Part shown: one piece after another, positions 18,503-27,715 of the stretch
How the letters are laid out: the number at the start of each line of letters is the position of its first letter
Position numbering within the stretch: the stretch's first letter is position 1
Source of the DNA: Bdellovibrionales bacterium
GTDB taxonomy: Bacteria > Bdellovibrionota > Bdellovibrionia > Bdellovibrionales > Bdellovibrionaceae
Assembly: GCA_016713585.1 (NCBI GenBank)
Contig: JADJOV010000024.1
Span: 1 to 36,578 of the forward strand
DNA length: 36,578 nt
Direction: 5' to 3'
The notes under the pieces: generated by a model
The model's input: only the letters and a program-made list of their open reading frames with translations
The model's database searches: none
What the model was told of the DNA's origin: nothing
Position numbers and translations under genes: made by a program

Positions 18503-20600
18503 TTAAGCACATTTAGCAAATTCTCTTTCAAAGTCAACCGGGGATTTGTATCCGAGTGTTGAGTGTAGTCGCTCCCGATTGTAGAAAACTTCGATATATT
18601 CAAAAATACCCCTAAAATCCCCGGGCGGCACCCCCCTCTGGACTTCAGGCACTTCCCCTAGGCACCCCTCTCTACCTTTCCTCACCCGCTCACTAGTTTG
18701 TGAATGGGCTGCTCCAATAGGCTCTCTCAAAAGCGCCAGCGCACTGGCTTGGCGTGTTCTTTTTCTCCCCCCCCGTCTGTTTTCTTTTTATTTAAAGCTT
18801 TCCCCTCACCTAGTTCTCTCAAAGTTTTTCTTCTCTGCCCCTGCCCCTCAAAGGCTCCTCGCCCGGGAGGGTAAATAGGAACTGGCTTCAGTGTCAACAG
18901 TTCCTTTAAAGCTCTCTGACCCGTTCAGGCTCCCCACCTCGCGCACGGAAAGCGGCTCGCAGACACATCGGACTCCAGTGGTCCTTCCCAAAGACGAGAG
19001 GCCAAGTTACTGCCAAGCCGGCTAACCCCTTGCGCTAAGTATTTCCGCCCTCGCACCGGGTGCAACACTCTCCCCCGGGCACGGCTTACCCACCTCCGCG
19101 GTTCCCCCAACCGCACAAGGCCCCACTGCTCACTCTCCGTAACCGTTCAACCTGCCTTTTTCCAGCCGGCGGAGAGGAGGTCCTACGCACGTCTTCATAA
19201 GAGGTTTTCAACGGCTCAAACCTTTATTCCATTTCCACCGGGCCCCACCCCGCTTTTCTACGACGAGCAGAGGGGCTTCGCTCACCCAGGGGACACCCAA
19301 CAAGACCTTCCGTCTTCTTAAGGATTGGAAGCTCATTGGTTTCACTCTTCATTGCGACTTTACTTCAGTTTTTCCTCAAGGTCCCTCGGACCCCACGAAT
19401 TTTGGCGTTTTTCCCCGACCCCATTTATCGTCTCTACGCCCTTTTCTTCAATGCTAGGCCTCGCTCTTAGAGGCGTTTGCTACTAAGCGGCTTTACAGCA
19501 AAACAGCGTCAAGGAAAAAAATCAGCGCAGCCATTTTCAGATGTTCCCCACAAACTTTCGAATCACTTCATCAATTCTCACCCTACCTGACGGCCCTGCC
19601 TCAGGGCCTCAAACCGGCCCAACCCGCCGTGAACGCTCACGGAGCCAACAGCAAATCTAAGTCCTCGGTTCGCAATTCAGACGACTGCACCTCTACTGAG
19701 TAAATTGGCAATAAGGAGGAGCACCACTCTATTTTTATTTTACAAAAAACGACCGAAAAGCAATTCAGCTCCCCAATGCTTTGCCGCTCACGGGGGGGGG
19801 GGGCTTGCCAGCTGTTTTCAAACTCTTTTCTCTGGCTTCCTCCTTCGTTGCAAAACTTTCGAAGTAAATATGTTCTGTTTTGAGCGTGTGGAAAAAGCTT
19901 TCTGTCGGAGCGTTATCCCAACAATTGCCCTTTCGAGACATACTCTGGCGTAACTGTTTGGCGGCCAGCAATTTGCGAAACTCATTGGCTGCATATTGCG
20001 AGCCCCGATCAGAATGGTGAATTCCCAACTCTCATGTCCGTGCGACCCAGGGCCATTGTTATGGCGTTTAAAACCAGTTTTTCTTCCATGGTTGAATCTA
20101 GACTCCAGCCGACAACTCGGCGGCTAAAAAGATCCAGCGTAATTGCCAGATACAGCCAACCCTCCATTGTGGCGATATAAGTGATATCTGAAGCCAGAAC
20201 AGCACCTGGCTCGGCTGGAGAAAACTGCCGGTCCAAAATGTTCGCTGCCAAGGGCAACTTGTGATTTGAATCCGTGGTGACGACCCGAAATCGTCGCTTT
20301 GTCTTGGCTGCTAATCCCGCCTCGCTCATCCAGCGACTGACAGTGCTACGGCTGACTGGGAGTCCCAGATTTTTCATGGCCTCAGTAACTCTTGGTGCAC
20401 CATACAGCTTACGGCTATTCTGATGAATATTTTCTATATGCCCCATCAATTCCATTTTTCTCTGGCCTCGTTTGCTCAATGGCCGCTTACGCCACGAGTA
20501 GAATCCACTGGATGACACGACTAAAACTTTGCACATGACTCTGATCGGAAATTCGCCACTATGGTCTTCGATAAAGGCGTACTTTAGCTCTGGCTGGGAA
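18503..20600 (-). pseudogene. IS3 copy 2 OrfB (DDE transposase), split by foreign sequence
   Basis: The N-terminal part runs from about 20600 to 19832: VMCKVLVVSSSGFYSWRKRPLSKRG, SRSTVSRWMSEAGLAAKTKRRFRVV, the catalytic DITYIATMEGWLYLAITLDLFSRRVVGWS (first Asp), and after one frameshift near 20020 HHSDRGSQYAANEF (second Asp) and NAPTESFFHTLKTE (Glu). At FATKEEARE the sequence leaves the gene. The missing C-terminus, IFEYIEVFYNRERLHSTLGYKSPVDFEREF, is found at 18503-18609, ending in TAG/TAA at 18503. The DDE triad is complete, but the gene is physically interrupted by about 1.2 kb. Confidence 0.85.
18610..19831. other. Anomalous C-rich insert inside IS3 copy 2
   Basis: This stretch of about 1.2 kb has no ORF that I can relate to a family. 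Its + strand is rich in C and pyrimidine runs, including C8 near 18768 and a G13 run at about 19791-19803, and its base composition differs from both the IS and the genome around it. It interrupts orfB between EEARE and IFEYIE. I could not match it to rRNA, tRNA or a known IS by eye. It may be a real insertion of foreign DNA or low-quality or misassembled sequence. Confidence 0.5.
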
Positions 20601-20889
20601 CTAAGTACGCCTTTGCCTTTTTAGGATTTCACGCTCCATCTTAAGGCGCTTATTCTCCTCCTCTAGCTTCCGATTTGCCAACAGAAGATCTTTCATTGAC
20701 TCCTGGTCTTTAGCAGACTTTGTCTGCCGCTCTTATTGGTCCAACGGCGCAAAGCCATTAAATCAATACCGAGACGAGAGGCTCGTCTTTAGCCTCAATG
20801 CCATCCTCCAAGACCATCTTCACGGCAGAAGACCTGAACTCCTTGGTATGCCATTGACGTTTAATCTCTTTTTTCTGTGTTTTAGCCAT
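20584..20889 (-). pseudogene. IS3 copy 2 OrfA (frameshifted)
   Basis: The ATG at 20889 gives MAKTQKKEIKRQWHTKEFRSSAVKMVLEDGIEAKDE, then the frame shifts where copy 1 reads VASRLGIDLMALRRW. Further breaks occur before KSAKDQESM and after KMEREILKK. The stop lies at 20584-20586. Comparison with copy 1 shows the breaks are small indels. Confidence 0.75.
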
Positions 20890-20966
20890 AAGAACTCCTT
20901 TGGACGGCTCCCTATACACCATCCTGTTATAATTTAGGAGTCCGTTTTATTAGGAAGGATCACTTG

Positions 20967-21386
20967 CTATTTACCTTGAATAATGGAGATTACGTTTCCA
21001 GTTTCGATTGCTATTGTGACAATATGGCCATGAGAGGTGTTTGCAATAATGTGATTATTTTCCTGATCATACCTAAATTGTATATATACCGATCCATGGA
21101 AATTGATAGTCAGATCTTCACCCTGAAGATCTGGATGATTCCTATCTACAACTTCCGGTGCTTTCCATAGAAGATTGCCTTTTAAATCAAAACACAACAC
21201 TCCGGATGTCATACTCCATGCAAGCTCGATATATTTTTTCCTCAATTCTAGATCTTGACTGATCAAGCATTTAGATGGAAAATCATCATCTAAACAAAGA
21301 ACGATTCGATCATTGATACGTCTATACATTCTTATTTTGGATGTTGAAATTTGTATTGGAATTCCTTCCAATTTAAATATGGTCAT
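20967..21386 (-). CDS. Probable immunity protein for the upstream toxin
   Basis: This is an intact 139-residue frame. Its ATG overlaps the toxin stop as TAATG, and its stop lies only five bases outside the IS3 end. It has no signal peptide or membrane helix, a slightly acidic soluble profile, and the recognisable stretches MTIFKLEGIPIQIS, VLCFDLKGNLLWKAPEVVD and IIANTSHGHIVTIAIETG, which look like a beta-rich fold with a repeated hydrophobic strand pattern. I recognise no named family. Position and coupling directly after a toxin C-terminus are the usual arrangement for a cognate immunity gene, so the function is inference from context. It could instead be an unrelated small cytoplasmic protein. 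Confidence 0.55.
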   Translation of the reverse strand: MTIFKLEGIPIQISTSKIRMYRRINDRIVLCLDDDFPSKCLISQDLELRKKYIELAWSMTSGVLCFDLKGNLLWKAPEVVDRNHPDLQGEDLTINFHGSVYIQFRYDQENNHIIANTSHGHIVTIAIETGNVISIIQGK

Positions 21387-22196
21387 TATAGAGTCCTCTC
21401 ATTCACAAACCATTTCTGAGGAAGATTTGGTTCATCAGCATAATTGATATATACTTGCCATTTACCCCCTTGTTTTGTAAATGTTGGAGCGCTCACTCCT
21501 TCTATTACATTAACACCACTAGGTAGGTGAACGTCGGCCACTTTGTTTGGAATAAATGGCATTGATAAGTGATCTGCTATTTCAGAAGGAGACAAGCCTG
21601 CCACCTCTTCTTTTCTGACGATCCAACGACCATTTGAACTTGTATTGTCTGAAAAAATCTCACGAATTCCTCATCAGAAATAGTTGTACGATTAATGACG
21701 TACGCATTTTGTTTGAATGGTGGTTCTGAATAATATCTCTTCAAACTGTTATTAATACTCTCGGCTGATTCAATCTTAGCGTTATCGAAAGTATCCGCAA
21801 GTTTTTGAATCGTTCTTTGAGTTTCAGAATTAAGTTCGGGAAAGTCACGAACTATTTTTCCTGCAACAGTACTTGCGCCCTCATAAATTTGTCTGCTGCC
21901 TAAGATAACTCCGGCACCAGCAAACAATCTAGACGAATAACTAAGACCTTCGCCAGAAAAAATGATTTACCGGTCGTTAGTTCATACCAATCAATGCCAT
22001 CACCAACGACTGGGCTGACAGATAATGCCAGCTCTCCCACACTCTTTAATGCGGCGTAAAATTTTGCACCTAGAATATCTTTATCTTTCAACCAGTCTGG
22101 ATATACCTTTATTAAGATGTCCTGCAAAAGACATCTCCAGAAAGGCGATATTTGATTTGACGATAGTTCTTTAGATGTGGATTGCCTTGCGCAATT
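21386..22196 (-). CDS. Polymorphic toxin: pre-toxin region plus C-terminal toxin domain (two T-run frameshifts)
   Basis: The frame is open from 22196, but the only start near its beginning is TTG at 22127 with no convincing ribosome site. The pre-toxin part reads VSPVVGDGIDWYELTTGKSFF-SGEGLSYSSRLFAGAGVILG, like the PT-TG linker found before toxins. The C-terminus reads WIVRKEEVAGLSPSEIADHLSMPFIP, VADVHLPSGVNVIEGVSAP and PQKWFVNERTL. It resembles a toxin tip seen at the ends of CdiA/Rhs-type proteins, with the pattern G-L-[ST]-P-x-x-I...P...V-x-D-V-x-[VL]-P-x-G. Two breaks coincide with A6 runs on the + strand (21652-21657 and 21957-21962); adding one base to each restores the protein. The toxic activity is not identifiable. 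Confidence 0.6.
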
Positions 22197-22917
22197 CTAG
22201 ACAGTTTTTCGAGGGAAGACTGTAGTATTTTTTCTTTACTTGCTGGTCATCAATTTCGAATGCAACTTCGATTTCATCCTGAAGTTTTTTAAGCTCAGGC
22301 ACGACCTTGCGAAGCTCGCTATCAGTAACTCGTGATTGATCATAGATCAAAGAAACAATGCTTTTGTACAGAGGATCATCCGATATGGGAAAATTTCTGA
22401 AAGATCTATCTTGCAAATATTGTTTCAACTTATTGGCCCGATCAATTGTCTGTGGATGGGTTATTTCATTGGAATCAATGTCCTCTTTTCGTTCAGGGTC
22501 ATGAGCAATCCTCTCTAAAAGTACTTGTAGTCCGTATGGGTTATATCCACTTTTTGCTGCCAAAAAGCTCCCTAATCTATCGGCGAAATATTCACTTTCT
22601 ATTCTTTCATCGTCATCATATTCAACAAGATTGTGCGCCACTTCATGTCCCAGAAGTCCCGCTAATTCATCTTCTGATTGAATATAGTTTAGCATTCCAT
22701 AATTCAGAGTGACGCCGCTATTAGCGTTAACCTCCTTTGATTCATCTAGAGAAATTCTTCGATCAATATAGGATGTCTTGAAATTTGCGGATTCAGCGGC
22801 TCGCAGAAGCTTTGCCTGCACTCTTTCAACATATCTAATAATTGTGCGCTCGTCGGCTGCGAAAGTGGAAATGTGCATTGATAGTCCCAGAAATAATACA
22901 ATATAAAAGTGTTTCAT
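22171..22917 (-). CDS. Exported M48-family metallopeptidase
   Basis: The best start is the ATG at 22917, preceded by GGAGGG. The longer frame to 22953 is less likely because it delays the signal peptide. Residues 1-20 (MKHFYIVLFLGLSMHISTFA) form a signal peptide. The zinc motif HEVAH lies in LLGHEVAHNLVEY and the third ligand region is ESEYFADRLGSFLAAKSGYNP, both as in M48 peptidases. The C-terminal part is helical and charged (VPELKKLQDEIEVAF). The frame ends at 22171 and lies only 1-2 bases out of phase with the toxin frame, which is open across the junction. The two may therefore be one polypeptide split by an indel. Confidence 0.85.
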   Translation of the reverse strand: MKHFYIVLFLGLSMHISTFAADERTIIRYVERVQAKLLRAAESANFKTSYIDRRISLDESKEVNANSGVTLNYGMLNYIQSEDELAGLLGHEVAHNLVEYDDDERIESEYFADRLGSFLAAKSGYNPYGLQVLLERIAHDPERKEDIDSNEITHPQTIDRANKLKQYLQDRSFRNFPISDDPLYKSIVSLIYDQSRVTDSELRKVVPELKKLQDEIEVAFEIDDQQVKKKYYSLPSKNCLELRKAIHI

Positions 22918-23101
22918 GATCAATCCCTCCTCATGCTTTGCAGTTTTTCTCAATTTTTGGGCGTGCTTCCCGATTTCAAATGTCCCTACAGCAACACCTA
23001 TTCCAAATTCAGAGGAGCCTTAGGTGGCTTGTGTTTTCACACGCAGGAGCGAGGCACTGACGCTGTCCCAAAAAAAAGACCGCGGTCCAACAACTGAGAC
23101 A

Positions 23102-23253
23102 GGGGATAAGAAATTCAATAGGGGTTTTCGTATAATCTCAAAAGTATCAAACACCCCTAAAAATGTGGTTGCTGGTACATTTCCACACCCATGGACGGAA
23201 ATTTCAATGAGATTTTGATGGATTTTCGATAGTGAGGCGTCCGTAGCGGTTGG
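23102..23253 (+). repeat. 152-bp repeat A, probable IS91 5' end
   Basis: Bases 23102-23253 match the reverse complement of 27564-27715 at 146 of 152 positions with no gaps. The repeat lies about 250 bases upstream of the IS91 transposase start and reads toward it, so it is probably the 5' terminal region of that element. It holds no ORF. The rest of 22918-23498 shows no gene that I can support. Confidence 0.75.
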
Positions 23254-23498
23254 ACGAACGTTTCAACCGCCTGCCTCGACAAAACATCATTAATCACTAC
23301 CTGCTAGATCAATGACCTTTCAGCAAAGATTTACAAAAAAGCGAGAGAGGAACCTCATTGAGCCGACGCAAACTGAATGAAGGCGGGGTTGATAGAATTG
23401 GGACTACCGAGGATTAGTCTGGGAGGATTTGTGTTTAAGTAAGACCTATCCGGCACATCAATTACGATAGTGGGAATCTGCGGGAGGTCGGTTGTAAC

Positions 23499-24797
23499 AT
23501 GGTCGAACGTGCCCCAAAACCCTTCCAGAGCTTCAAAGAGTTCCAATACAAAAGGCATCGACCTGAGGAGTCTGTCCTTTACAAACTCATCCAGGAGAAC
23601 CTTGAGACCTTTCTTGAGCGCTTCCAGCTTGAGATGGGCCACCCCTTGCCTGCTTTCGTGACTAAGGAATTCTATGACTATCTGGATTGCGGAATTCTAG
23701 CCAATGGCTTCCGACGAGTTCAGTGTGAAAAGTGCCACAAAGAATATCTCGTGGCATTTTCCTGCAAGCACAGAGGCTTCTGCCTGAGTTGTGGAGCTCG
23801 AAGAATGGCCGAGACCGCAGCCCATCTCGTCGACTATGTCTTGCCTCACCAACCTATTCGGCAATTCGTACTGACCTTCCCCTTTCAGCTGAGGCCCCTG
23901 CTCGCCGTTCGGCCAAAGATCATGGGGGCGCGTGCAACGTCAATGTCCACCTCCATCAACTTCTGATCGATGGGGCTTATGAACTCAATGCCGATAAGAT
24001 CCCAAAGGACTTTCACAAAACTGCACCACCAACTGTCCCAGAGCTAGAAGGACTGGTTAAGACCATCGCCCACAGAGTCGCCAAATATCTTGAGAAAGAC
24101 GGTATCATCGTAAAAGATGACGACGCCCCTCTTCAGTTCAATATCCCCATAGAGGAAAGCTTTTCCCATTTGCAGGCCGCCTCGAGTTCCTACAGATTCT
24201 TGCTCGGTCCCAATAAAGGAAAAAAGGCTCTCGTGCTCAAAACTCAGGTCGACAGGGACCACCTCGGCAAGGTGGACTTGTTGGCAAGTACTCTGGCTTC
24301 ACTCTCCACGGGGGTGTTGCCGTAGGCCCTGGGCAACGAGACAAGCTTGAAAAGATAGCCCGATACATTGCAAGGCCTGCCATCAGCGAAGAGAGGCTCT
24401 CTGTCAATTCCAGAGGGCAAGTCATCTATAAGCTCAAAACTCCCTATGACGATGGAACCTCATCATCCCAACCCCACCCTCCACGACTCCGACCCAAGAA
24501 AAGACCGACCATAGCCAAGACGACGAAAATAAGAACGCCTCAACAAAGAAAAAGCGCACCACCTGGGCTCAACTGCTCAAGCGAGTCTTCAAAATAGACA
24601 TAGAAATCTGCAATGTTTGCGGCGGCAAAATGGCAGTCATCTCCGCAATCACTGATCCCGAGGTGATCCAAAAAATACTCGAACATCTGAAACTTCCCAC
24701 AAGATCACCGAAAATCCACCCAAGCCGAGGACCACCACAACACCATTGCAAAGGTTCTGGAGACGACTTCATCCAAGCCTTCCCTGATTATGATTAG
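23499..24797 (+). pseudogene. IS91 family transposase (frameshifts and internal losses)
   Basis: The N-terminus has a Cys-rich zinc domain: RVQCEKCHKEYLVAFSCKHRGFCLSCGARRMAETAAHLVDYVLP, typical of IS91 enzymes. LTFPFQLRPLLAVRPK is followed almost at once by CNVNVHLHQLLIDGAYEL, so roughly 45 residues normally between them are missing. The active-site region then reads SGFTLHGGVAVGPGQRDKLEKIARYIARPAISEERL and QVIYKLKTPYDDGT, with the Y-x-x-x-Y-type nucleophile context of HUH enzymes. Another large part is missing before TWAQLLKRVFKIDIEICNVCGGKMAVISAITDPEVIQKIL, the C-terminal zinc motif. The stop is at 24795-24797. It would have moved by rolling-circle transposition. Confidence 0.85.
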
Positions 24798-24945
24798 ACC
24801 AAGACACACGATTCATGAGCTTTCTTGGATCCCTCAGATTCGAAATCCACGAGTCGACGGGACTCCTATACAAAAAAACAAATCCAATGAGAAAAAATCG
24901 ATATAAAATCTCATAAGCAGTCCATCAATCTAAAAATAGTGCTAT
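24798..24945 (+). repeat. IS91 3' terminal region
   Basis: The noncoding tail after the transposase stop is repeated, with small differences, at 34397-34518, and both copies lose similarity after CCATCAATCTAAAA. That defines the 3' boundary of the IS91 element near 24945. Bases 24946-25399 hold no feature that I can support. Confidence 0.7.
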
Positions 24946-25399
24946 TTCTATAGCGAAAACGAATATCTTCAAGATATGCTCTTTTGAACTCGATTGGCAT
25001 GGCCCCTCCTGGACTAAGTATTTGATTGTCTTGGTCGACTTCAAATCTTAGTTTGGTGTGGGATCATGACCCATCGGGTTTCTTTCGAACTGGACCTGTT
25101 TTCTCGATGACTCACATAAATCGTACCGAAAATTCATCAAATCCAAATAATCAAAAGCTAATTACCCAGTAGCGTACTCCTTCGGTGGCATTTATCTAGA
25201 CTCAATTCGCCCGCAAAATCCGGCCAGATTTGTCACTGTTTGAACCCGAAAAGCAAAAATCAGCACACCACGACCAGTTAGAATAAATTTACAGGTTGCT
25301 CAAGTGCCTTAACTGACGGCACCAACATTGCTAGTTGGAACAAATCCGTGGGTGTTGCGGCCCGTAGAACGGTTCTTAAACTAAATGGAAGGAAATAAT

Positions 25400-25743
25400 A
25401 TGAAGTTTGCTACTCTGTTAGTGGGCATTCTTTTGGTGGGTTCAAGCGCATTGGCTCTTTCAGACTACTCATGTACTTTCACTGATGCAGTGGAAGGGTT
25501 AAGATTCACATTGATTCTTGGGAGTCTTCTATTGAAGGTATAGATTCTGAACGTGGAAAACAACTGTGTACAGAGGTGCCAACGGCCGGTGTTGATAGCG
25601 ATTTTACTCTTCTGACTTGCGATAGCGGACCCGTCCTTTTGAATACAAAAACGAAATTGGGCCGTTTGAGCGTAGGCAGTGCAGAAGGCAGTGGGAGTCT
25701 TGGCAAAGCAAGTTACGCGACCTTGGCTATTCGGTGCAATTAA
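25400..25743 (+). CDS. Small secreted protein (one frameshift)
   Basis: The ATG at 25400 follows GGAAATAAT and begins with a signal peptide (MKFATLLVGILLVGSSALA, cleavage expected after SSALA). The mature part starts LSDYSCTFTDAVEG. The frame then breaks at the G run 25496-25498; adding one G gives VKIHIDSWESSIEG, then LCTEVPTAGVDSDFTLLTCDSG and ends LAIRCN at the TAA 25741-25743. Corrected length is about 114 residues. It has two or more Cys pairs likely to form disulfides in the periplasm. I do not recognise a family; a small beta-rich periplasmic protein is the most I can say. Confidence 0.6.
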
Positions 25744-25761
25744 ATTATTCGCCCCGTGGCG

Positions 25762-26060
25762 CTATCGAGAGCTATGCTTTGCCGAGCGGCCTGATTGTTG
25801 AAAAACTCCCAAAGTTTTCTGAATTAACTCCGCACTGGGTGGCTGTATTTTTTCAGTATTTTTCATGCGCCTCAAAAACTGCACCAATTCTTTGAGCTCT
25901 TTAATTTCATCAGTCAGGCCTGGAATTAAAACACATCGAATCCAAGTCGAATGATTTTGTTGGGCCAGATACTCAGCCATTTTTAAAATTGGTTCCATCT
26001 TCACTCCTGTCAACTTTTCATGAGTCCGAGGAGAGAAACTCTTGATGTCCAACAGAACCA
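25762..26060 (-). pseudogene. pflA: Pyruvate formate-lyase activating enzyme fragment (PflA-like radical SAM)
   Basis: The fragment begins where the IS6 element ends (26060): LVLLDIKSFSPRTHEKLTGV, KMAEYLAQQNHSTWIRCVLIPGLTDEIKELKELVQFLRRMKNTEKIQ. This is the C-terminal half of the PflA radical-SAM barrel, with the usual W-I-R-x-V-x-x-P-G motif. The N-terminal half carrying the CxxxCxxC cluster is missing, removed by the IS. After NTEKIQ the sequence jumps to PPSAELIQKTLGVFQQSG, leaving out about 26 residues (the L-L-P-Y-H-x-x-G-x-x-K segment). It cannot be active. Confidence 0.75.
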
Positions 26061-26865
26061 GGTTCTGTTGCATTATTTGAAATGGATGCGGAACAAGCAA
26101 ATTTGGGACTCGGAATTCAGATTTTGTTATGCGGCCAATGAATAGAATTGATCGGCAGGACTGAGAGAAGAAGTTTTTCTTGATGTTTTGAACTGACCCT
26201 TTTTAATCATACTTACAAGTTCGATCCCAGCAAGGACAACTCTTGCTGACCAGAAGGATTTAAAGCCAAGCATGGGCCTGGTTCGACGTTTAACATTTCG
26301 GTGATCTTGCTCGAGAATGTTGTTCAGGTATTTGCATTGGCGAATTTCAATGCACGCAATATTTTGACTATTGTAAGCTTTGATGCCAGCAGTATTGGCT
26401 CCGCTTTGATCAATATTAATCAACGAAGGTTCGTCGCAATTCTTTAGAAATCTGCGCGCTGAATTCTGGTCCCGATGTGCTGTCAGAAGAAAATCTACTG
26501 TTTGCCCTTCCTTATCTAGGGCTCGATAAAGATAGCGGTCCATTCCATTCACTTTGATATAGGTCTTATCCATGCGCCAGCGGCCACCCACCGGTCTCTT
26601 TTTATTCAAAAAAATCGAAACCAGAACTGACGTAAATCGAATGACCCACCTGTATATGCTTGTGTGATCTAAGAAAATACCGCGCTCCTCAAGCCTCTCT
26701 TCCAGATCTCTATAACTGAGGCCATAGCGAAGTTACCAACGAACGCTCAACAAAATGACATCCTTAGGAAATCTAAATCTTATGATTTTCATTAGACCTA
26801 CTTAACACAGATAGCGTCCTGAATTGCTGCAAACTGGACTCACTTGAACTTAATATAACAGAACC
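26061..26865 (-). mobile_element. IS6 family insertion sequence, 805 bp
   Basis: Inverted ends GGTTCTGTT-x-x-ATTA lie at 26061 (+) and at 26865 (- strand), matching the IS6 consensus GGYTCTGTTGCA. Length 805 bp is normal for the family. The left end interrupts the pflA-like gene. The 8-bp flanks (CAGAACCA and AAAATCAA) do not match, so no target duplication is seen and the right side may have been rearranged. Confidence 0.85.
26127..26790 (-). pseudogene. IS6 family DDE transposase with a premature stop
   Basis: The main frame (26609-26127) has WRMDKTYIKVNGMDRYLYRALD (first catalytic Asp), INIDQSGANTAGI (second Asp, where IS6 usually has D-x-x), YLNNILEQDHRNVKRRTRPMLGFKSF (E-Q-D-H-R; the Glu region and K) and GIELVSMIKKGQF. 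Upstream in the same direction, RYGLSYRDLEERLEERGIFLDHTSIYRWV belongs to the N-terminal region but is cut off by a TAA codon near 26733. The protein is otherwise full length. Confidence 0.85.
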
Positions 26866-27198
26866 AAAATCAAAGACGAATCCAAGTCAAAGAAGAGTCT
26901 CAATCAACTTCTTGCCAGATCCAAACTTATGCCCACCTGAGATATCACCAGATTGCTATATCCCCATTTTCCATCCCCCCTACTTTCCCTACTTTTCCGA
27001 GAAAGATCCTTCTTTCAGGTTGAGCTACTGGACACTTCGTCATGGCGTATCATCTTTTTGTCTCAAAAAACTGCTCGTCAATAGCGCCTTTTGTGATCAA
27101 CTTGGTGATGACTTTTAACTCGTCGAGACTGCTTTCTGTAGGCCAGCATCTTAAATAAATAAACTTCTATTTTTTCGTTTTTTTGCTACGCCTTTAAT
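26866..27198. other. Gap with no supported gene
   Basis: An open frame on the + strand at 26912-27118 has poor coding character (many Pro, Tyr and Phe residues, no start context). I see no family on either strand. The last 60 bases before 27199 are AT-rich and may hold the promoter of the Crp-like gene. Confidence 0.3.
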
Positions 27199-27410
27199 AT
27201 GGAAAAAATGCCAGTTCGAGCCGAAAATCTCTTTGCTTCTTTTCCGCAGCTTCGCGCGGAGCTGGAGCAGATGAAAGTGGCCCATCATTTTAGAACTGGC
27301 GGAATTATTTTTCGGGCGGGCGAAATTCCTTTAGGCCTTTATATTGTTCAAGAGGGCCTTTGCAAACTTGAAGCAATCTCAGAATGCGGCGCTGCCCGTA
27401 TTGAATCACG
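27199..27410 (+). pseudogene. Crp/Fnr-type regulator, N-terminal cyclic-nucleotide-binding part only
   Basis: From the ATG at 27199 the frame reads LFASFPQLRAELEQM, then HHFRTGGIIFRAGEIPLGLYIVQEGLCKLEAISECG, the first strands of the cNMP-binding fold (the usual F-x-x-G-x-x-I-F-x-x-G-D-x-x-x-x-x-Y-x-I-x-x-G). After about 27405 the sequence is no longer of this family. The DNA-binding domain and most of the effector domain are missing. Truncation coincides with IS91-derived sequence 150 bases downstream. With the pflA-like fragment nearby this suggests a former anaerobic-regulation pair, which is inference. Confidence 0.6.
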
Positions 27411-27563
27411 ACTCCATCCGGCCAGAGGCCCTCCAGACTGCGAACAATCTGACCTCTTCAGTCAAGACTTCCGTGATTATTAGCCTCAGTTCACAAAACC
27501 AATCCCATTGGTCACGGCACCCTTTTGTCAAATGGTCAAACTTGGCCGCAAATCATCACAAGA

Positions 27564-27715
27564 CCAACCGTTACGGACGCCTCACTATCGAAAATCCATC
27601 AAAATCTCATTGAAATTTCCGCCCATGGGTGTGGAAATATACCAGCAACCACCTTTTTACGGGTGTTTGATACTTTTGAGATTACACGAAAACCCCTATT
27701 GAATTTCTTATCCCC
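27564..27715 (-). repeat. 152-bp repeat B (inverted copy of repeat A)
   Basis: This matches 23102-23253 in inverted orientation at 146 of 152 positions. No transposase is attached, so it is a solo IS91 end. It lies in the gap between the broken Crp-like gene and a secreted-protein gene. No gene is supported in the rest of 27411-27854. Confidence 0.75.

Larger units (their letters stand above)
18473..20962 (-). mobile_element. IS3 family element, copy 2, with a 1.2-kb insert
   Basis: The left end (20962, minus orientation) is TGATCCTTCCTAATAAAACG and the right end (18473) is TGATCTTACCTTCGAAAAAC, an imperfect inverted repeat pair. Without the C-rich insert at about 18610-19831 the element is about 1.27 kb, normal for IS3. 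The two flanks belong to unrelated genes, the SUMF1-type gene and the immunity gene, and I find no 3-4 bp target duplication. That suggests rearrangement rather than simple insertion. Confidence 0.85.

Noticed and set aside
19791..19803. G13 tract as a functional G-quadruplex or phase-variable site
   Set aside because: It lies in the anomalous insert with no gene start or promoter; sequence error is more likely.
18610..19831. rRNA gene or fragment
   Set aside because: I compared both strands by eye with conserved 16S/23S blocks and found none.
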